Below, in pieces: positions 6,590 to 14,682 of a DNA stretch of 26,051 nt. Source of the DNA: DSAR01 sp034437315 (lineage in GTDB: Bacteria > Chloroflexota > Anaerolineae > B4-G1). Position 1 is the stretch's first letter; each line of letters opens with the position of its first letter. The stretch is taken from NCBI GenBank assembly GCA_034437315.1, contig DAOTUC010000152.1:1-26051 (forward strand), read 5' to 3'. The translations under genes were made by a program, and so were the position numbers. The notes below the pieces were generated by a model, which was given only the letters and a program-made list of their open reading frames with translations, had not been told where the DNA came from and made no database searches.

Positions 6590-7792
6590 GTGCGCATTCT
6601 CATCGCTGGCCTGAGCACCCGCGCCATCGCCGAGTCTGCCGTGTGCGGCGGTTACGGAGAGCGCGTCGTCACCCTGGACTACTTCGGCGACCGGGACCAG
6701 CGGGCGCTGGTGGAGAATCACGCCTTGCTGCGCGATTTTGATCTCCCCTTTAGCGCGGAAGGGCTGCTGGAGGCCAGCCGCCGCTTGCAATTTGACGGCG
6801 TGGTCTACATTTCCAACCTGGAGAACCACCCCAATGTGGTGGAGGCGCTGGCGCGCGGGCGAACCTTGCTGGGCAACACACCCGAAACGCTGGCGCGGGC
6901 GCGGGACTGGGGCGCGCTGCGCGCTGTCTGCCGCGAGGAAGGCATCCCGTTCCCCGCCACGCTGCTGCCCAGTGCGGATGACAAGCATCCGGCGGATAGC
7001 AAACATCCGGATCAGCAGGCCAAAGCCGACCCGGCGGTCGAGTGGCTGCGCAAACCGTGGCGCAGCGGCGGCGGTCACGGCATCCGTCGTTGGGACGGCA
7101 GGCGCTTGACGCCGCGCCATTTCTTGCAGGCCTACGTCGAGGGGCGGCCTGCCTCGGCAGCTTTCGTGGCTGACGGAAAGCGCAGCGTGGTGATCGGCCT
7201 GACGGAGCAGCTCATCGGGCGGGCGGAACTGGGCGGGCGAGATTTTGTCTGGTGCGGCAACATCCTGCCACTTACATTGTCGGGAGAACCCATCATTGAA
7301 ACCGTGGCGTGGATAGCTGAGCGACTCACCCGCCGCTTCAACTTGCGGGGCGTGAACGGCATCGACCTGGTGATCGGCGACACACCGGAGGGGGAGACTG
7401 TCCCATATCTGATCGAGGTCAACCCGCGCTACACCGCCTCGATGGAACTGGTGGAACGGGCCTACGGCTTGAACATCTTCTCGCTCCACCTGGCGGCGAT
7501 GGATGGTCAGTTGCCCGATTTCAACTTGAGGGATTACATCGCCGGACCGTATTTCGGCAAGGGCATCGTCTACGCCCGTGGGCACACGACGTCCGCCCGC
7601 ACCGTAACGATACCAGAGACAGCCGCCTGGGTCACACAAGGACGGCGGGATATTCCCCACACTGGCGAGATCATCGAAGCCGGTCATCCTATTTGCACCG
7701 TGCTGACGGAAGGAGCAAGCCGCGCCGATTGCTGGCGACAGATATTGGCCAGCGCAGAGGCCGTCTACGCCGACATCAGACATCGGACATAG
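6590..7792 (+). CDS. ATP-grasp ligase of the methanofuran/H4MPT gene clusters
   Basis: A 400-residue protein starting at GTG 6590, three bases after the mtd stop. The N-terminal pre-ATP-grasp half starts RILIAGLSTRAIAESA. The central ATP-grasp part shows KPWRSGGGHGIRRW (155-168), FVEG-like YVEGRP, NGIDLV near 257 and the metal-binding end LIEVNPRYTASMELVERAYG near 275-295. It should join a carboxylate to an amine with ATP. The context suggests a step in methanofuran or H4MPT side-chain assembly, similar in type to the ATP-grasp proteins of methylotroph C1 clusters; the substrate is unknown. Two tandem hairpin-repeat units insert residues 129-140 (ADDKHPADSKHP) between the two halves. The stop codon lies in a junction repeat. 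Confidence 0.7.
   Translation: MRILIAGLSTRAIAESAVCGGYGERVVTLDYFGDRDQRALVENHALLRDFDLPFSAEGLLEASRRLQFDGVVYISNLENHPNVVEALARGRTLLGNTPETLARARDWGALRAVCREEGIPFPATLLPSADDKHPADSKHPDQQAKADPAVEWLRKPWRSGGGHGIRRWDGRRLTPRHFLQAYVEGRPASAAFVADGKRSVVIGLTEQLIGRAELGGRDFVWCGNILPLTLSGEPIIETVAWIAERLTRRFNLRGVNGIDLVIGDTPEGETVPYLIEVNPRYTASMELVERAYGLNIFSLHLAAMDGQLPDFNLRDYIAGPYFGKGIVYARGHTTSARTVTIPETAAWVTQGRRDIPHTGEIIEAGHPICTVLTEGASRADCWRQILASAEAVYADIRHRT
6974..7010 (+). repeat. Two tandem 18-bp hairpin repeat units inside the ATP-grasp gene
   Basis: GCGGATGACAAGCATCCG followed directly by GCGGATAGCAAACATCCG. The 18-bp period is six codons, read as ADDKHP-ADSKHP. Each unit has the CGGAT/ATCCG stem with a 7-nt loop. Confidence 0.9.
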
Positions 7793-7797
7793 GACAT
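7773..7797 (+). repeat. Junction repeat (ACATCGGACATAGGACAT type) at a gene end
   Basis: Near-tandem ACATCAGACATCGGACATAGGACAT spans the last codons and TAG stop of the ATP-grasp gene and runs up to the ATG of fwdD. It is related in style to 5637-5669. Confidence 0.5.
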
Positions 7798-8133
7798 ATG
7801 AGCATAAGCGTTTCACACTTGATCACCGGCCGCACCCGCGAGCAGGGTAGGGGGCTCCACGAGGGAAAAGACTCAGAGGCCTACCGCCGGGCGACCACGC
7901 TGGTGGAGATGAACAGGGATGATATGGCCCGCCTCGGCGTCGCTGAGGGAGAGACAGTCAAAATTCGGACAGAAAACGGACAAGCAGAAGCGAGCGTCCG
8001 CGTCGGCGACCTGCCGCCCGGCATGATCTTCATCCCGATGGGCCCGCTGGCAAACGTGCTCATCGGCGTCGACACAGAGAGCACCGGCATGCCAACATTC
8101 AAGGGATTGACGGCGGAGGTGGAACCCGTATGA
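7798..8133 (+). CDS. fwdD: Formylmethanofuran dehydrogenase subunit D (molybdopterin-binding)
   Basis: A 111-residue protein matching FwdD/FmdD, the small domain that closes over the bis-molybdopterin dinucleotide cofactor held mainly by FwdB. LITGRTREQG at residues 8-17 is the typical start. A double-psi barrel pattern follows: NRDDMARLGVAEGETVKIRT near 40 and LPPGMIFIPMGPLANVLIG near 72. ATG 7798 is chosen because the homologous sequence begins at once; only a weak AGGA precedes it. It overlaps fwdB by ATGA. The Fhc formyltransferase/hydrolase of methylotrophic proteobacteria has no such subunit, so its presence argues for a metal-containing redox enzyme. Confidence 0.88.
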   Translation: MSISVSHLITGRTREQGRGLHEGKDSEAYRRATTLVEMNRDDMARLGVAEGETVKIRTENGQAEASVRVGDLPPGMIFIPMGPLANVLIGVDTESTGMPTFKGLTAEVEPV

Positions 8134-9497
8134 GCGACAACGGACGCACCATCGAACATGTGGTCTGCTCTTTTTGCGGCTGCCTGTGCGACGACATCAT
8201 CGTGGAAGTCGCCGACACGGAGGAAATTGAGCGGGTGCGCAAGACGTGCGCCAACGGGCGAGGGCTGTTCACCCATTACGACCCGACCCCCCAGCCGCCC
8301 ACCGTGGACGGCCGCCCGAGCACGTGGGGGGAGGCCGTCGCGGAGGCGGTCCGCATCCTGGACGCGGCCGACAGCCCCTTGATCTACGGCCTCAGCTCCA
8401 CCGCCAGTGAGGCCCAACGGAAGACCGTCGCGTTAGCCGATAAAATCGGCGCCATCATCGACACCACTTCCTCCGTCTGCCACGGCCCGACCGGTCTGGC
8501 GATGCAATCGGTGGGCGAACCGACCTGCACGTTGGGGGAAGTGCGCAACCGGGCCGACCTGCTCGTCTTCTGGGGATGCAACCCGGCCGTCTCTCACGTG
8601 CGCCACTTCGCCCGCTATTCCGCGATGGCCAAGGGCGCGCTCACTCCCCAAGGCCGCCGCGACCGGACGGTCGTCGTGGTGGACGTGCGCCCCACAGCCA
8701 GCACGCGGGCGGCCGATCATTTCCTGCAGGTGCAGCCGGGCGCCGATTTCGAGGTGTTGACCACGCTGCGCGCGCTGCTCCAGGGGCGGATGGACGATCG
8801 GGGCCCGGCGAACGACGATCGCCCAAACAGGCCGCGAGCGGCGAATGACGCGGACGTGGAGGCGCAAGCGGCGCACGAGGAGCACAGCATCGGCGGCATA
8901 CCATTGACTGCGTTGGAGGCGTTGGTGGAGATGATGAAGTCCTGCCGCTACGGTGTGGCCTTTGTGGGCATGGGGCTGACCCAGAGCGCGGGGCGAGACC
9001 TCAACGTGAGCGAACTCTTCACCCTCGTGGCCGAGTTGAACCAATACACCCGCTTCAGTGTGATTCCGATGCGCGGGCACGGCAACGTCACCGGGGCCGA
9101 CCAGGTGATGACCTGGCAGAGCGGCTATCCCTTCGCCGTCAGTTTCGCGCGGGGCTACCCCCGCTACGGCCCGGGCGAGTTTACGGCGGTAGACGTGTTG
9201 GCCCGGGGAGAGGCGGACGTCGCCTTGATCCTGGCCTCCGACCCGATGGCCCATTTCCCCCAGGCGGCTGCGCAGGCGCTGGCCCGCATCCCAACCATTG
9301 TGCTAGATCCAATGCCGTCGTTGACGACGGAGACGGCGCACGTTGTCTTTCCCACCGCTTGCTATGGGGTGGACGCAACAGGCATCGCCTACCGGATGGA
9401 CGGCGTGCCGCTTCGGATGCGAGCGCCGCTCCCCCGCGCGCGACCGACCGACGAGGAGATATTGGATCGTCTGATTGAGGCGGTGCACCCATGTTAG
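8130..9497 (+). CDS. fwdB: Formylmethanofuran dehydrogenase subunit B, catalytic Mo/W subunit
   Basis: 455 residues, ATG 8130 with GGAGG at 8115-8119. This is the catalytic subunit interconverting CO2 and formate at a Mo or W centre. The N-terminus has C13-x2-C16-x3-C20 and C40, fitting one [4Fe-4S] cluster. SSVCHGPT places C117 at the position of the metal-ligating Cys118 of archaeal FwdB. Molybdopterin-domain stretches follow: LLVFWGCNPAVSHVRH near 143, PMRGHGNVTGADQ near 312, and LASDPMAHFPQ near 368. Proteobacterial FhcB lacks the cluster and metal-ligand residues, so this subunit looks redox-active. A low-complexity hydrophilic insert lies at about residues 222-256, and its DNA contains another small hairpin (GGCGA/TCGCC, 8807-8823). 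FwdF/FwdG-type ferredoxins are absent nearby. Confidence 0.9.
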   Translation: MSDNGRTIEHVVCSFCGCLCDDIIVEVADTEEIERVRKTCANGRGLFTHYDPTPQPPTVDGRPSTWGEAVAEAVRILDAADSPLIYGLSSTASEAQRKTVALADKIGAIIDTTSSVCHGPTGLAMQSVGEPTCTLGEVRNRADLLVFWGCNPAVSHVRHFARYSAMAKGALTPQGRRDRTVVVVDVRPTASTRAADHFLQVQPGADFEVLTTLRALLQGRMDDRGPANDDRPNRPRAANDADVEAQAAHEEHSIGGIPLTALEALVEMMKSCRYGVAFVGMGLTQSAGRDLNVSELFTLVAELNQYTRFSVIPMRGHGNVTGADQVMTWQSGYPFAVSFARGYPRYGPGEFTAVDVLARGEADVALILASDPMAHFPQAAAQALARIPTIVLDPMPSLTTETAHVVFPTACYGVDATGIAYRMDGVPLRMRAPLPRARPTDEEILDRLIEAVHPC

Positions 9498-11164
9498 GCA
9501 TTCTCAACGGGCGCGTATATGATCCCATCAACGGGATCGACGGAGAAGTCAAGGATATTTGGTTGAAGGACGGGAAAATCGTCTCGCCGGACGTGATAGA
9601 CCGGGATCAAGCGCAGACGTTAGACGTAAGCGGGATGGTGGTCATGCCCGGCGGCGTGGACATCCACAGCCACATCGTTGGGGCCAAGGTGAACGCCGGG
9701 CGCAAATTCCGCCCGGAGGACCACCGCGATCACACCCGCCAGCGGACGTCCTTTAGTCGCTCAGGGGCGGGCTACACGGTGCCCACCACCCATCTTACCG
9801 GTTATCTCTACGCCGAGATGGGGTACACAACAGTCATGGAGGCCGCCACCGCTCCCCTGGTCGCCCGTCACACCCACGAGGAGCTACAGGATACCCCGAT
9901 CCTCGACAAAGGGGCCTACGTCACGATGGGCAACAACCATTTCCTGATGCGCTGTATCCGCGACGGGGAGCGGGAGAAGGCCCGCGATTACGTCGCCTGG
10001 CTGCTGGGCGCGACCAAGGGATACGCCATCAAGATCGTCAACCCCGGCGGGGTGGAGAACTGGAAGTGGGGCCAAAACGTGAGCGAACTGGACGACGAGG
10101 TACTCGGTTTTGACATCACGCCGCGCCAGATCATCAGCACGTTGGCCTGGATCAATGAAGAATTGGGATTGCCCCACGCGCCCCACATCCACACGATCAA
10201 CCTGGGCAGCCAGGGGAACGCCCGCACGACAGTGCAAACGATCGAGGCGCTGGAAGGATTGCGAGGCCACATCTGCCACCTGCAATTCTTCAGTTATGGC
10301 GGGGGGGGCAAACAGGCGCGCGGCAAACAAACGTCCATCTGTTCCGCCGCCGCCGAGGTCGCCCAGGCAGTCAACGCTCACCCCAATTTGACGATTGACG
10401 TGGGGCAGGTCATCTTCGGCCCGGTGACGACGATGACCTCCGACGGCCCGCTGGAATATAAGTTGCACCGGTTGGGCGGACAAAAGTGGCTCAACGACGA
10501 CGTGGAGAATGAGACCGGGGGCGGCGTGGTGCCGATGGAGTACCGGCGCCGAAATCGCGTCAACAGCATCCAATGGATGGTCGGCTTGGAGCTGTTTATG
10601 CTGATCGACAACCCGTGGCAGGTGTTCCTGACCACCGACCATCCCAACGCCGGGCCCTTCTTCTATTACCCACACGTGATCAAGCTATTGATGGACCGGG
10701 ATTACCGGGCCGAGATGGCGGACAACAGACGTTCGTGGAAGACCATCGCCCCTGGCGCGCGGAAAGGGCGGATAGACAACCGGGCGTTGCTCCCACAGTT
10801 GGATCGGGAATACTCACTGTACGAGATCGCCATTATTACTCGCGCCGGGACCGCCCGCGCGTTAGGGCTGAACAACAAGGGCCATCTGGGCGTGGGGGCG
10901 GACGCCGACGTGGCGGTCTATCCATCGTTGGCGGATAAGGAGGAGATGTTCGCCCGCCCGCGCTACGTGCTGAAGGATGGCGTGATCATCGTCCGCGACG
11001 GCAAATTGCTATGCGAACGGCCCGGTCGCACGCTTTACGTCGAGCCGCCCTATGATGCGTCGATAGAGGCCCACCTGCGCAAACACTTCGAGACGCATTA
11101 TACGATCTCCTTCGACAACTATCCGGTGATCTTGAAAGAAGCGGACGGTGAGGTCAATGGTTAA
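9491..11164 (+). CDS. fwdA: Formylmethanofuran dehydrogenase subunit A (dinuclear metal amidohydrolase)
   Basis: 557 residues, ATG 9491, overlapping fwdB by 7 bp, with GAGG upstream. FwdA is the amidohydrolase-fold subunit that joins formate to methanofuran, or hydrolyses formylmethanofuran, at a two-zinc site. The key features are present: HSH at 59-61 after GGVDI, the probable carboxylated K181 in AIKIVNPGGVENWKWG, H232 and H234 in PHIHTINLG, and D383 in TTDHPNAGPF. These sit close to the archaeal K178 and D385. The length is normal for the family. Its partners FwdB and FwdD lie directly upstream, FwdC and Ftr further downstream at 17604-19384. Confidence 0.94.
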   Translation: MLGILNGRVYDPINGIDGEVKDIWLKDGKIVSPDVIDRDQAQTLDVSGMVVMPGGVDIHSHIVGAKVNAGRKFRPEDHRDHTRQRTSFSRSGAGYTVPTTHLTGYLYAEMGYTTVMEAATAPLVARHTHEELQDTPILDKGAYVTMGNNHFLMRCIRDGEREKARDYVAWLLGATKGYAIKIVNPGGVENWKWGQNVSELDDEVLGFDITPRQIISTLAWINEELGLPHAPHIHTINLGSQGNARTTVQTIEALEGLRGHICHLQFFSYGGGGKQARGKQTSICSAAAEVAQAVNAHPNLTIDVGQVIFGPVTTMTSDGPLEYKLHRLGGQKWLNDDVENETGGGVVPMEYRRRNRVNSIQWMVGLELFMLIDNPWQVFLTTDHPNAGPFFYYPHVIKLLMDRDYRAEMADNRRSWKTIAPGARKGRIDNRALLPQLDREYSLYEIAIITRAGTARALGLNNKGHLGVGADADVAVYPSLADKEEMFARPRYVLKDGVIIVRDGKLLCERPGRTLYVEPPYDASIEAHLRKHFETHYTISFDNYPVILKEADGEVNG

Positions 11165-12770
11165 ATCGCGTCAGGACAGCCGCGTCTACGTGGGGCTGGG
11201 AGCCAATCTGGGCGACCGGCAGGCGAATATCCTACAGGCCCTACAGTACATTCAGACCCGCGCGTCCATCGACCAGGTCTCGTCGTTCTACGAGACTGAA
11301 CCGGTGGGATACACCGATCAGCCGAAATTCCTCAACGCCGTCTGCGCCATCAGAACGGCGCTATCGCCCGGGGAATTGCTCCATTTCCTGAAGTGGATTG
11401 AGAAGCGGATGGGGCGTATGGCGTCATTTCGCAACGCGCCGCGCCCCATCGACATGGACATCCTGCTCTACGACGACCTGATTGTGGACGAGACGCTGCC
11501 CCCCACGGGCGGGGGAGATGCGCGGGAGGGCCGCGAGTTGATCATCCCCCACCCACGTATGCACGAACGGGCCTTCGTCCTGGCGCCCCTGGTCGAGATC
11601 GCGCCCGACGTGATACACCCGGTGTTGAATGCCGCCGCGACGGAGCTTTTGGAGCGCATCGAGCAGGGCAAACGGGACGTCAAACGGGTGGCGCGCAGCC
11701 TGAAGTTGCGGCTGGAACACGACGTGCAGCAGGCTCGCCCAGAAGTGACGGTTAGCCTGAGCCGGGTCGGGGTGACGAACCTGCGGCGGATCATTCGTAT
11801 AGCGGGTGAATCGGACGGCGGTCAAGGACCGGCGCTCCTCTGCGCCACGTTCGACCTCTTCGCCGACCTGAACCCGGAACAAGCCGGGGTGCATATGTCC
11901 CGCTTCAACGACGCGCTGGAGGCGCTCGTTGCGGACATCGCCCTCAAGCAAAGCGCTGAACCGACGCCGGACGTCGAGACGCTGGTCGAACGGCTGGCCC
12001 GCCAGGTGGTCCAGAGCCAGCAGGCCATTCGTTCCGAAGTGCGCGTGCGGGCCGAATATCCGATGACCAAGATCACGCCGGTCTCCGGCCGGCGCACCGA
12101 GGAACTGGTCACCCTGATCAGCATCGCCGCCGCCCAACAGGCGACCGGCTGCAATAAAGATCACCAGAAAGTCAGCGTGAGAAGCCTGGTAGGCGTCGAG
12201 GTGAACGGGCTGACCGTCTGCCCCTGCGCCCAAGGTATGATGCGCACCCATTCCAGGGAATTGTTGCTGGACGAGGGTTTCTCGGAAAGCGACGCGGAAC
12301 GCATTCTGTCCATCTTACCCGCCGCTTCTCACAACCAGCGGGGGCGCGGCACACTGTTGCTTGGATCCATTGAATCACAATACCGGGTGCGAGCTGAGCA
12401 CCTCGTCCACATCGTGGAAGCTTCGATGAGCTCAGAGACGTATGAGCTGCTCAAGCGCCCGGACGAGTTCTTCATCGTCAACAAAGCTCATCGCAATCCC
12501 AGGTTCGTGGAAGACGTAGTGCGGGAGATGTTGCGTAACGTCGTAGCCATCTACCCCGATCTGCCCGACGAGACCTTTGTCCTGGCCAAGCAAGAGAATC
12601 TAGAGAGCATCCATCGACATAACGCCTTCGCCGAGCGCTACGGCGCGCTGGGCGAGATCCGGCGGGAGCTCCAACAGGGAGCTCAACGAGGAGGGCGGAA
12701 CATCCGGCATACGACCCTGGATGAATGGCTAAGGACAAATCTATCCCATGATATAATCGAGGATCAATAG
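11148..12770 (+). CDS. folK-mptA: Fusion of HPPK (FolK) and GTP cyclohydrolase MptA/FolE2
   Basis: 540 residues in one uninterrupted frame, GTG 11148 (or ATG 11157) inside the end of fwdA. Residues 15-185 are a bacterial HPPK: YVGLGANLGDR, ETEPVGYTDQPKFLNAV near 45, RPIDMDILLYDD near 100 and HPRMHERAFVL near 137. HPPK pyrophosphorylates hydroxymethyl-dihydropterin. Residues about 195-530 are a type IB GTP cyclohydrolase of the MptA family: DLFADLNPEQAGVHMSRF near 240, TGCNKDHQKVSVRSLVG near 326 and GLTVCPCAQG near 353, whose Cys is the likely Fe(II) ligand. MptA starts pterin synthesis from GTP and HPPK activates the finished pterin, so the fusion joins the first and a late step of H4MPT pterin synthesis. 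Confidence 0.9.
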   Translation: MRSMVKSRQDSRVYVGLGANLGDRQANILQALQYIQTRASIDQVSSFYETEPVGYTDQPKFLNAVCAIRTALSPGELLHFLKWIEKRMGRMASFRNAPRPIDMDILLYDDLIVDETLPPTGGGDAREGRELIIPHPRMHERAFVLAPLVEIAPDVIHPVLNAAATELLERIEQGKRDVKRVARSLKLRLEHDVQQARPEVTVSLSRVGVTNLRRIIRIAGESDGGQGPALLCATFDLFADLNPEQAGVHMSRFNDALEALVADIALKQSAEPTPDVETLVERLARQVVQSQQAIRSEVRVRAEYPMTKITPVSGRRTEELVTLISIAAAQQATGCNKDHQKVSVRSLVGVEVNGLTVCPCAQGMMRTHSRELLLDEGFSESDAERILSILPAASHNQRGRGTLLLGSIESQYRVRAEHLVHIVEASMSSETYELLKRPDEFFIVNKAHRNPRFVEDVVREMLRNVVAIYPDLPDETFVLAKQENLESIHRHNAFAERYGALGEIRRELQQGAQRGGRNIRHTTLDEWLRTNLSHDIIEDQ

Positions 12771-13262
12771 ATGTACAGCATCATCGTAGAGAAAGGCTAT
12801 CTCAATTTCAGCGCCTCCCACTTCATCTCCTACATGGGCAAGTGCGAGCGATTGCACGGCCACAATTACGCCGTCTCGGCGACGTTGGAGGGCGCGCTCA
12901 CGCCGGACGCTTACGTCTTCGATTTCGTCGTCCTCAAGCGCATGATGCGCCGCATCTGCGACGAGTTGGACCACCACTTTCTGTTGCCCGAAAAGAGCGC
13001 GGCGCTGGACGTGCAGAAACGGGACGAAGAATGGGAGATCCGCTTCGAAAACCGACGGTACGTCCTGCCCACCGCCGACGTGCTCACCCTGCCGGTGGAC
13101 AACATCACCGCCGAACGCCTGGCCGAATACATCTGCCAGCGGCTGATAGACGCGCTGGCGGAAGAGGCGCACGACATATCTAGCCTCACGACGGTGACCA
13201 TCGGCGTCGAAGAAGCGCCGGGGCAGATCGCTTTTTATACCAAGGAGCTCCCACGTGCCTGA
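12771..13262 (+). CDS. 6-pyruvoyl-tetrahydropterin synthase/QueD-family protein
   Basis: 163 residues; ATG immediately follows the previous stop, with GAGG at 12759-12762. It belongs to the PTPS fold: the zinc histidines are H17 (SASHF), H29 and H31 (LHGHN), and the catalytic C25 is in CERLHGH. PTPS-III enzymes, which cleave dihydroneopterin phosphate to hydroxymethyl-dihydropterin, usually have Glu at the Cys position, so this protein keeps the classical PTPS/QueD residue. Its place between MptA/HPPK and a dihydropteroate-synthase-like gene nevertheless suggests side-chain cleavage or processing of the MptA product, since no MptB or aldolase is visible. Queuosine synthesis is the alternative, but no other queuosine gene is near. 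Confidence 0.82.
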   Translation: MYSIIVEKGYLNFSASHFISYMGKCERLHGHNYAVSATLEGALTPDAYVFDFVVLKRMMRRICDELDHHFLLPEKSAALDVQKRDEEWEIRFENRRYVLPTADVLTLPVDNITAERLAEYICQRLIDALAEEAHDISSLTTVTIGVEEAPGQIAFYTKELPRA

Positions 13263-14643
13263 ATATCTCTTCGTGACCGGCAAACTGGCGGCCGAGGCGC
13301 TGGCTGATACGTTGGAAAAATTGGAACCGGATTTCGATTACGAGATCACGACCCTCAACATCTCGGTCGCCGCTCTGATGAGCGCCCCCTGGATCGCCCG
13401 CCAGTTAGATAGCGCCAGGGGATGCCAGCAGGTGATGATCTCCGGTTGGTGCCAGGGCGACTTATTCGTCATCGAGGAGAAAGTCGGCGTTCCGGTGCTC
13501 CGGGGGCCCAAAGATTTAAAAGACCTGCCCGTCTTCTTTGGCCGCGAAAGGATCTTGGCAGGATATGGCGACTATCGCACCCAGATCCTGGCCGAAATTG
13601 TGGACGCTTACCGCATGCCGTGGGCCGACATCCTGGCAGAAGCCGAGTACTACCGCGCCAGCGGGGCCGACATCATCGACCTGGGCTGTCCTGTGGGCAC
13701 GGAGGAGGGATTCCCAGACGTGGCGCAGGTCGTGGCGGGTCTCAAGGCGCGCGGTTTCACCGTCAGCCTGGACACCTTCCATCACGAGACCATCCTGCGC
13801 GCCGACGAGGCCGGCGTGGATATGCTGTTGAGCGTCAACAGCGTCAATATGGCGTTGGCCCCCCGGCTCCATTGCAAGGTAGTCGTCATCCCCGATTTCG
13901 AACACTTGGCGGATAACAGACATCCGGCGGATAACGAACATCCGGCAGATTCGTTGGAGCGGAACATCGCCCAATTGGAAGCGTGGGGCGTCCCTTACGT
14001 CATCGATCCCATCCTCAACCCCATCAACTTCGGTTTCACCGAATCGCTGCATCGCTTCTACGAGATGCGGCGGCGATACCCTGACGCCGAGATGCTGATG
14101 GGGCTGGCGAACCTGACAGAATTGACCGACGCCGATACCACCGGCGTCAATGCGGTCATGGCCGGGTTGATCACCGAGCTACGGATCGAATACGTCCTGG
14201 CGACCGAGGTGATCAGTTGGGCCCGCGGGGCCGTGCGCGAATTCGACCTGGCCCGCAAACTGATGCACTACGCCCACCAGAACAGCATACTGCCCAAACA
14301 CGTTGACGACAGCTTGATCACGATCAAAGATCCGCCCTACACACCCTACACGGAGACCGAATTGCGTCACATGCAACGGCAGGTGCGAGACCGAAATTTC
14401 CGCATCTTCGCCAACGCGGAATACGTCTACGTCTTCAACAACCAGTTATTCATCAAAGGCACAGACCCACAACAGATATTTGACCAACTCGGCGTGGCGG
14501 CGGACGCTGGCGCACATAGCTTCTACCTGGGGCGCGAGTTGGAACGGGCCGCTTTAGCCGTACAATTGGGCAAAAAATACGTCCAGGAGGAGCCCCTGCG
14601 GTGGGGCTATTTGGGCGCCGGATGCTCGTTATCCGCGCGATAA
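13255..14643 (+). CDS. Dihydropteroate synthase-related protein (TIGR00284/DUF6513 type)
   Basis: 462 residues from GTG 13255, overlapping the PTPS-like gene by 8 bp, with AAGGAG at 7-nt spacing. An N-terminal domain of about 100 residues precedes a pterin-binding TIM barrel: ADIIDLGCPVGTEEGF near 141, FTVSLDTFHHETILRADEAGVDMLLSVN at about 168-195, and VIDPILNPINFGF near 247. It likely condenses hydroxymethyl-dihydropterin pyrophosphate with beta-RFAP, the reaction joining the products of HPPK and the beta-RFAP synthase encoded nearby. This is inferred from family and context. Two tandem hairpin-repeat units insert residues 219-231 (ADNRHPADNEHP), and a reverse copy forms the last eight residues (AGCSLSAR). 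Confidence 0.8.
   Translation: MPEYLFVTGKLAAEALADTLEKLEPDFDYEITTLNISVAALMSAPWIARQLDSARGCQQVMISGWCQGDLFVIEEKVGVPVLRGPKDLKDLPVFFGRERILAGYGDYRTQILAEIVDAYRMPWADILAEAEYYRASGADIIDLGCPVGTEEGFPDVAQVVAGLKARGFTVSLDTFHHETILRADEAGVDMLLSVNSVNMALAPRLHCKVVVIPDFEHLADNRHPADNEHPADSLERNIAQLEAWGVPYVIDPILNPINFGFTESLHRFYEMRRRYPDAEMLMGLANLTELTDADTTGVNAVMAGLITELRIEYVLATEVISWARGAVREFDLARKLMHYAHQNSILPKHVDDSLITIKDPPYTPYTETELRHMQRQVRDRNFRIFANAEYVYVFNNQLFIKGTDPQQIFDQLGVAADAGAHSFYLGRELERAALAVQLGKKYVQEEPLRWGYLGAGCSLSAR
13909..13946 (+). repeat. Two tandem 18-bp hairpin repeat units inside the DHPS-like gene
   Basis: GCGGATAACAGACATCCG then GCGGATAACGAACATCCG, followed by a partial third (GCAGAT). Read as ADNRHP-ADNEHP-ADS. 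The two loops differ by two bases while both stems are intact. Confidence 0.9.
14618..14635 (-). repeat. Hairpin repeat copy, reverse orientation, at the end of the DHPS-like gene
   Basis: CCGGATGCTCGTTATCCG (14618-14635) is a reverse-orientation unit with an intact CGGAT/ATCCG stem. It is read as the C-terminal AGCSLSA, directly before the stop and the junction repeat. Confidence 0.8.
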
Positions 14644-14677
14644 GCGACACACGATACGCGATAAGCGATAAGCGACA
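14636..14677 (+). repeat. Junction repeat (GCGATAAGCGA type) between two genes
   Basis: GCGATAAGCGAC, ACGATACGCGATAAGCGATAAGCGAC-type strings (close to tandem GCGATAA/GCGACA) fill the gap and supply the TAA stop of the DHPS-like gene. No ribosome site is visible for the next gene. Confidence 0.5.
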
Positions 14678-14682
14678 AAGCG

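Noticed and set aside
10716..10733. GCGGACAACAGACGTTCG in fwdA as a repeat copy
   Set aside because: Several mismatches to the unit and no intact stem.
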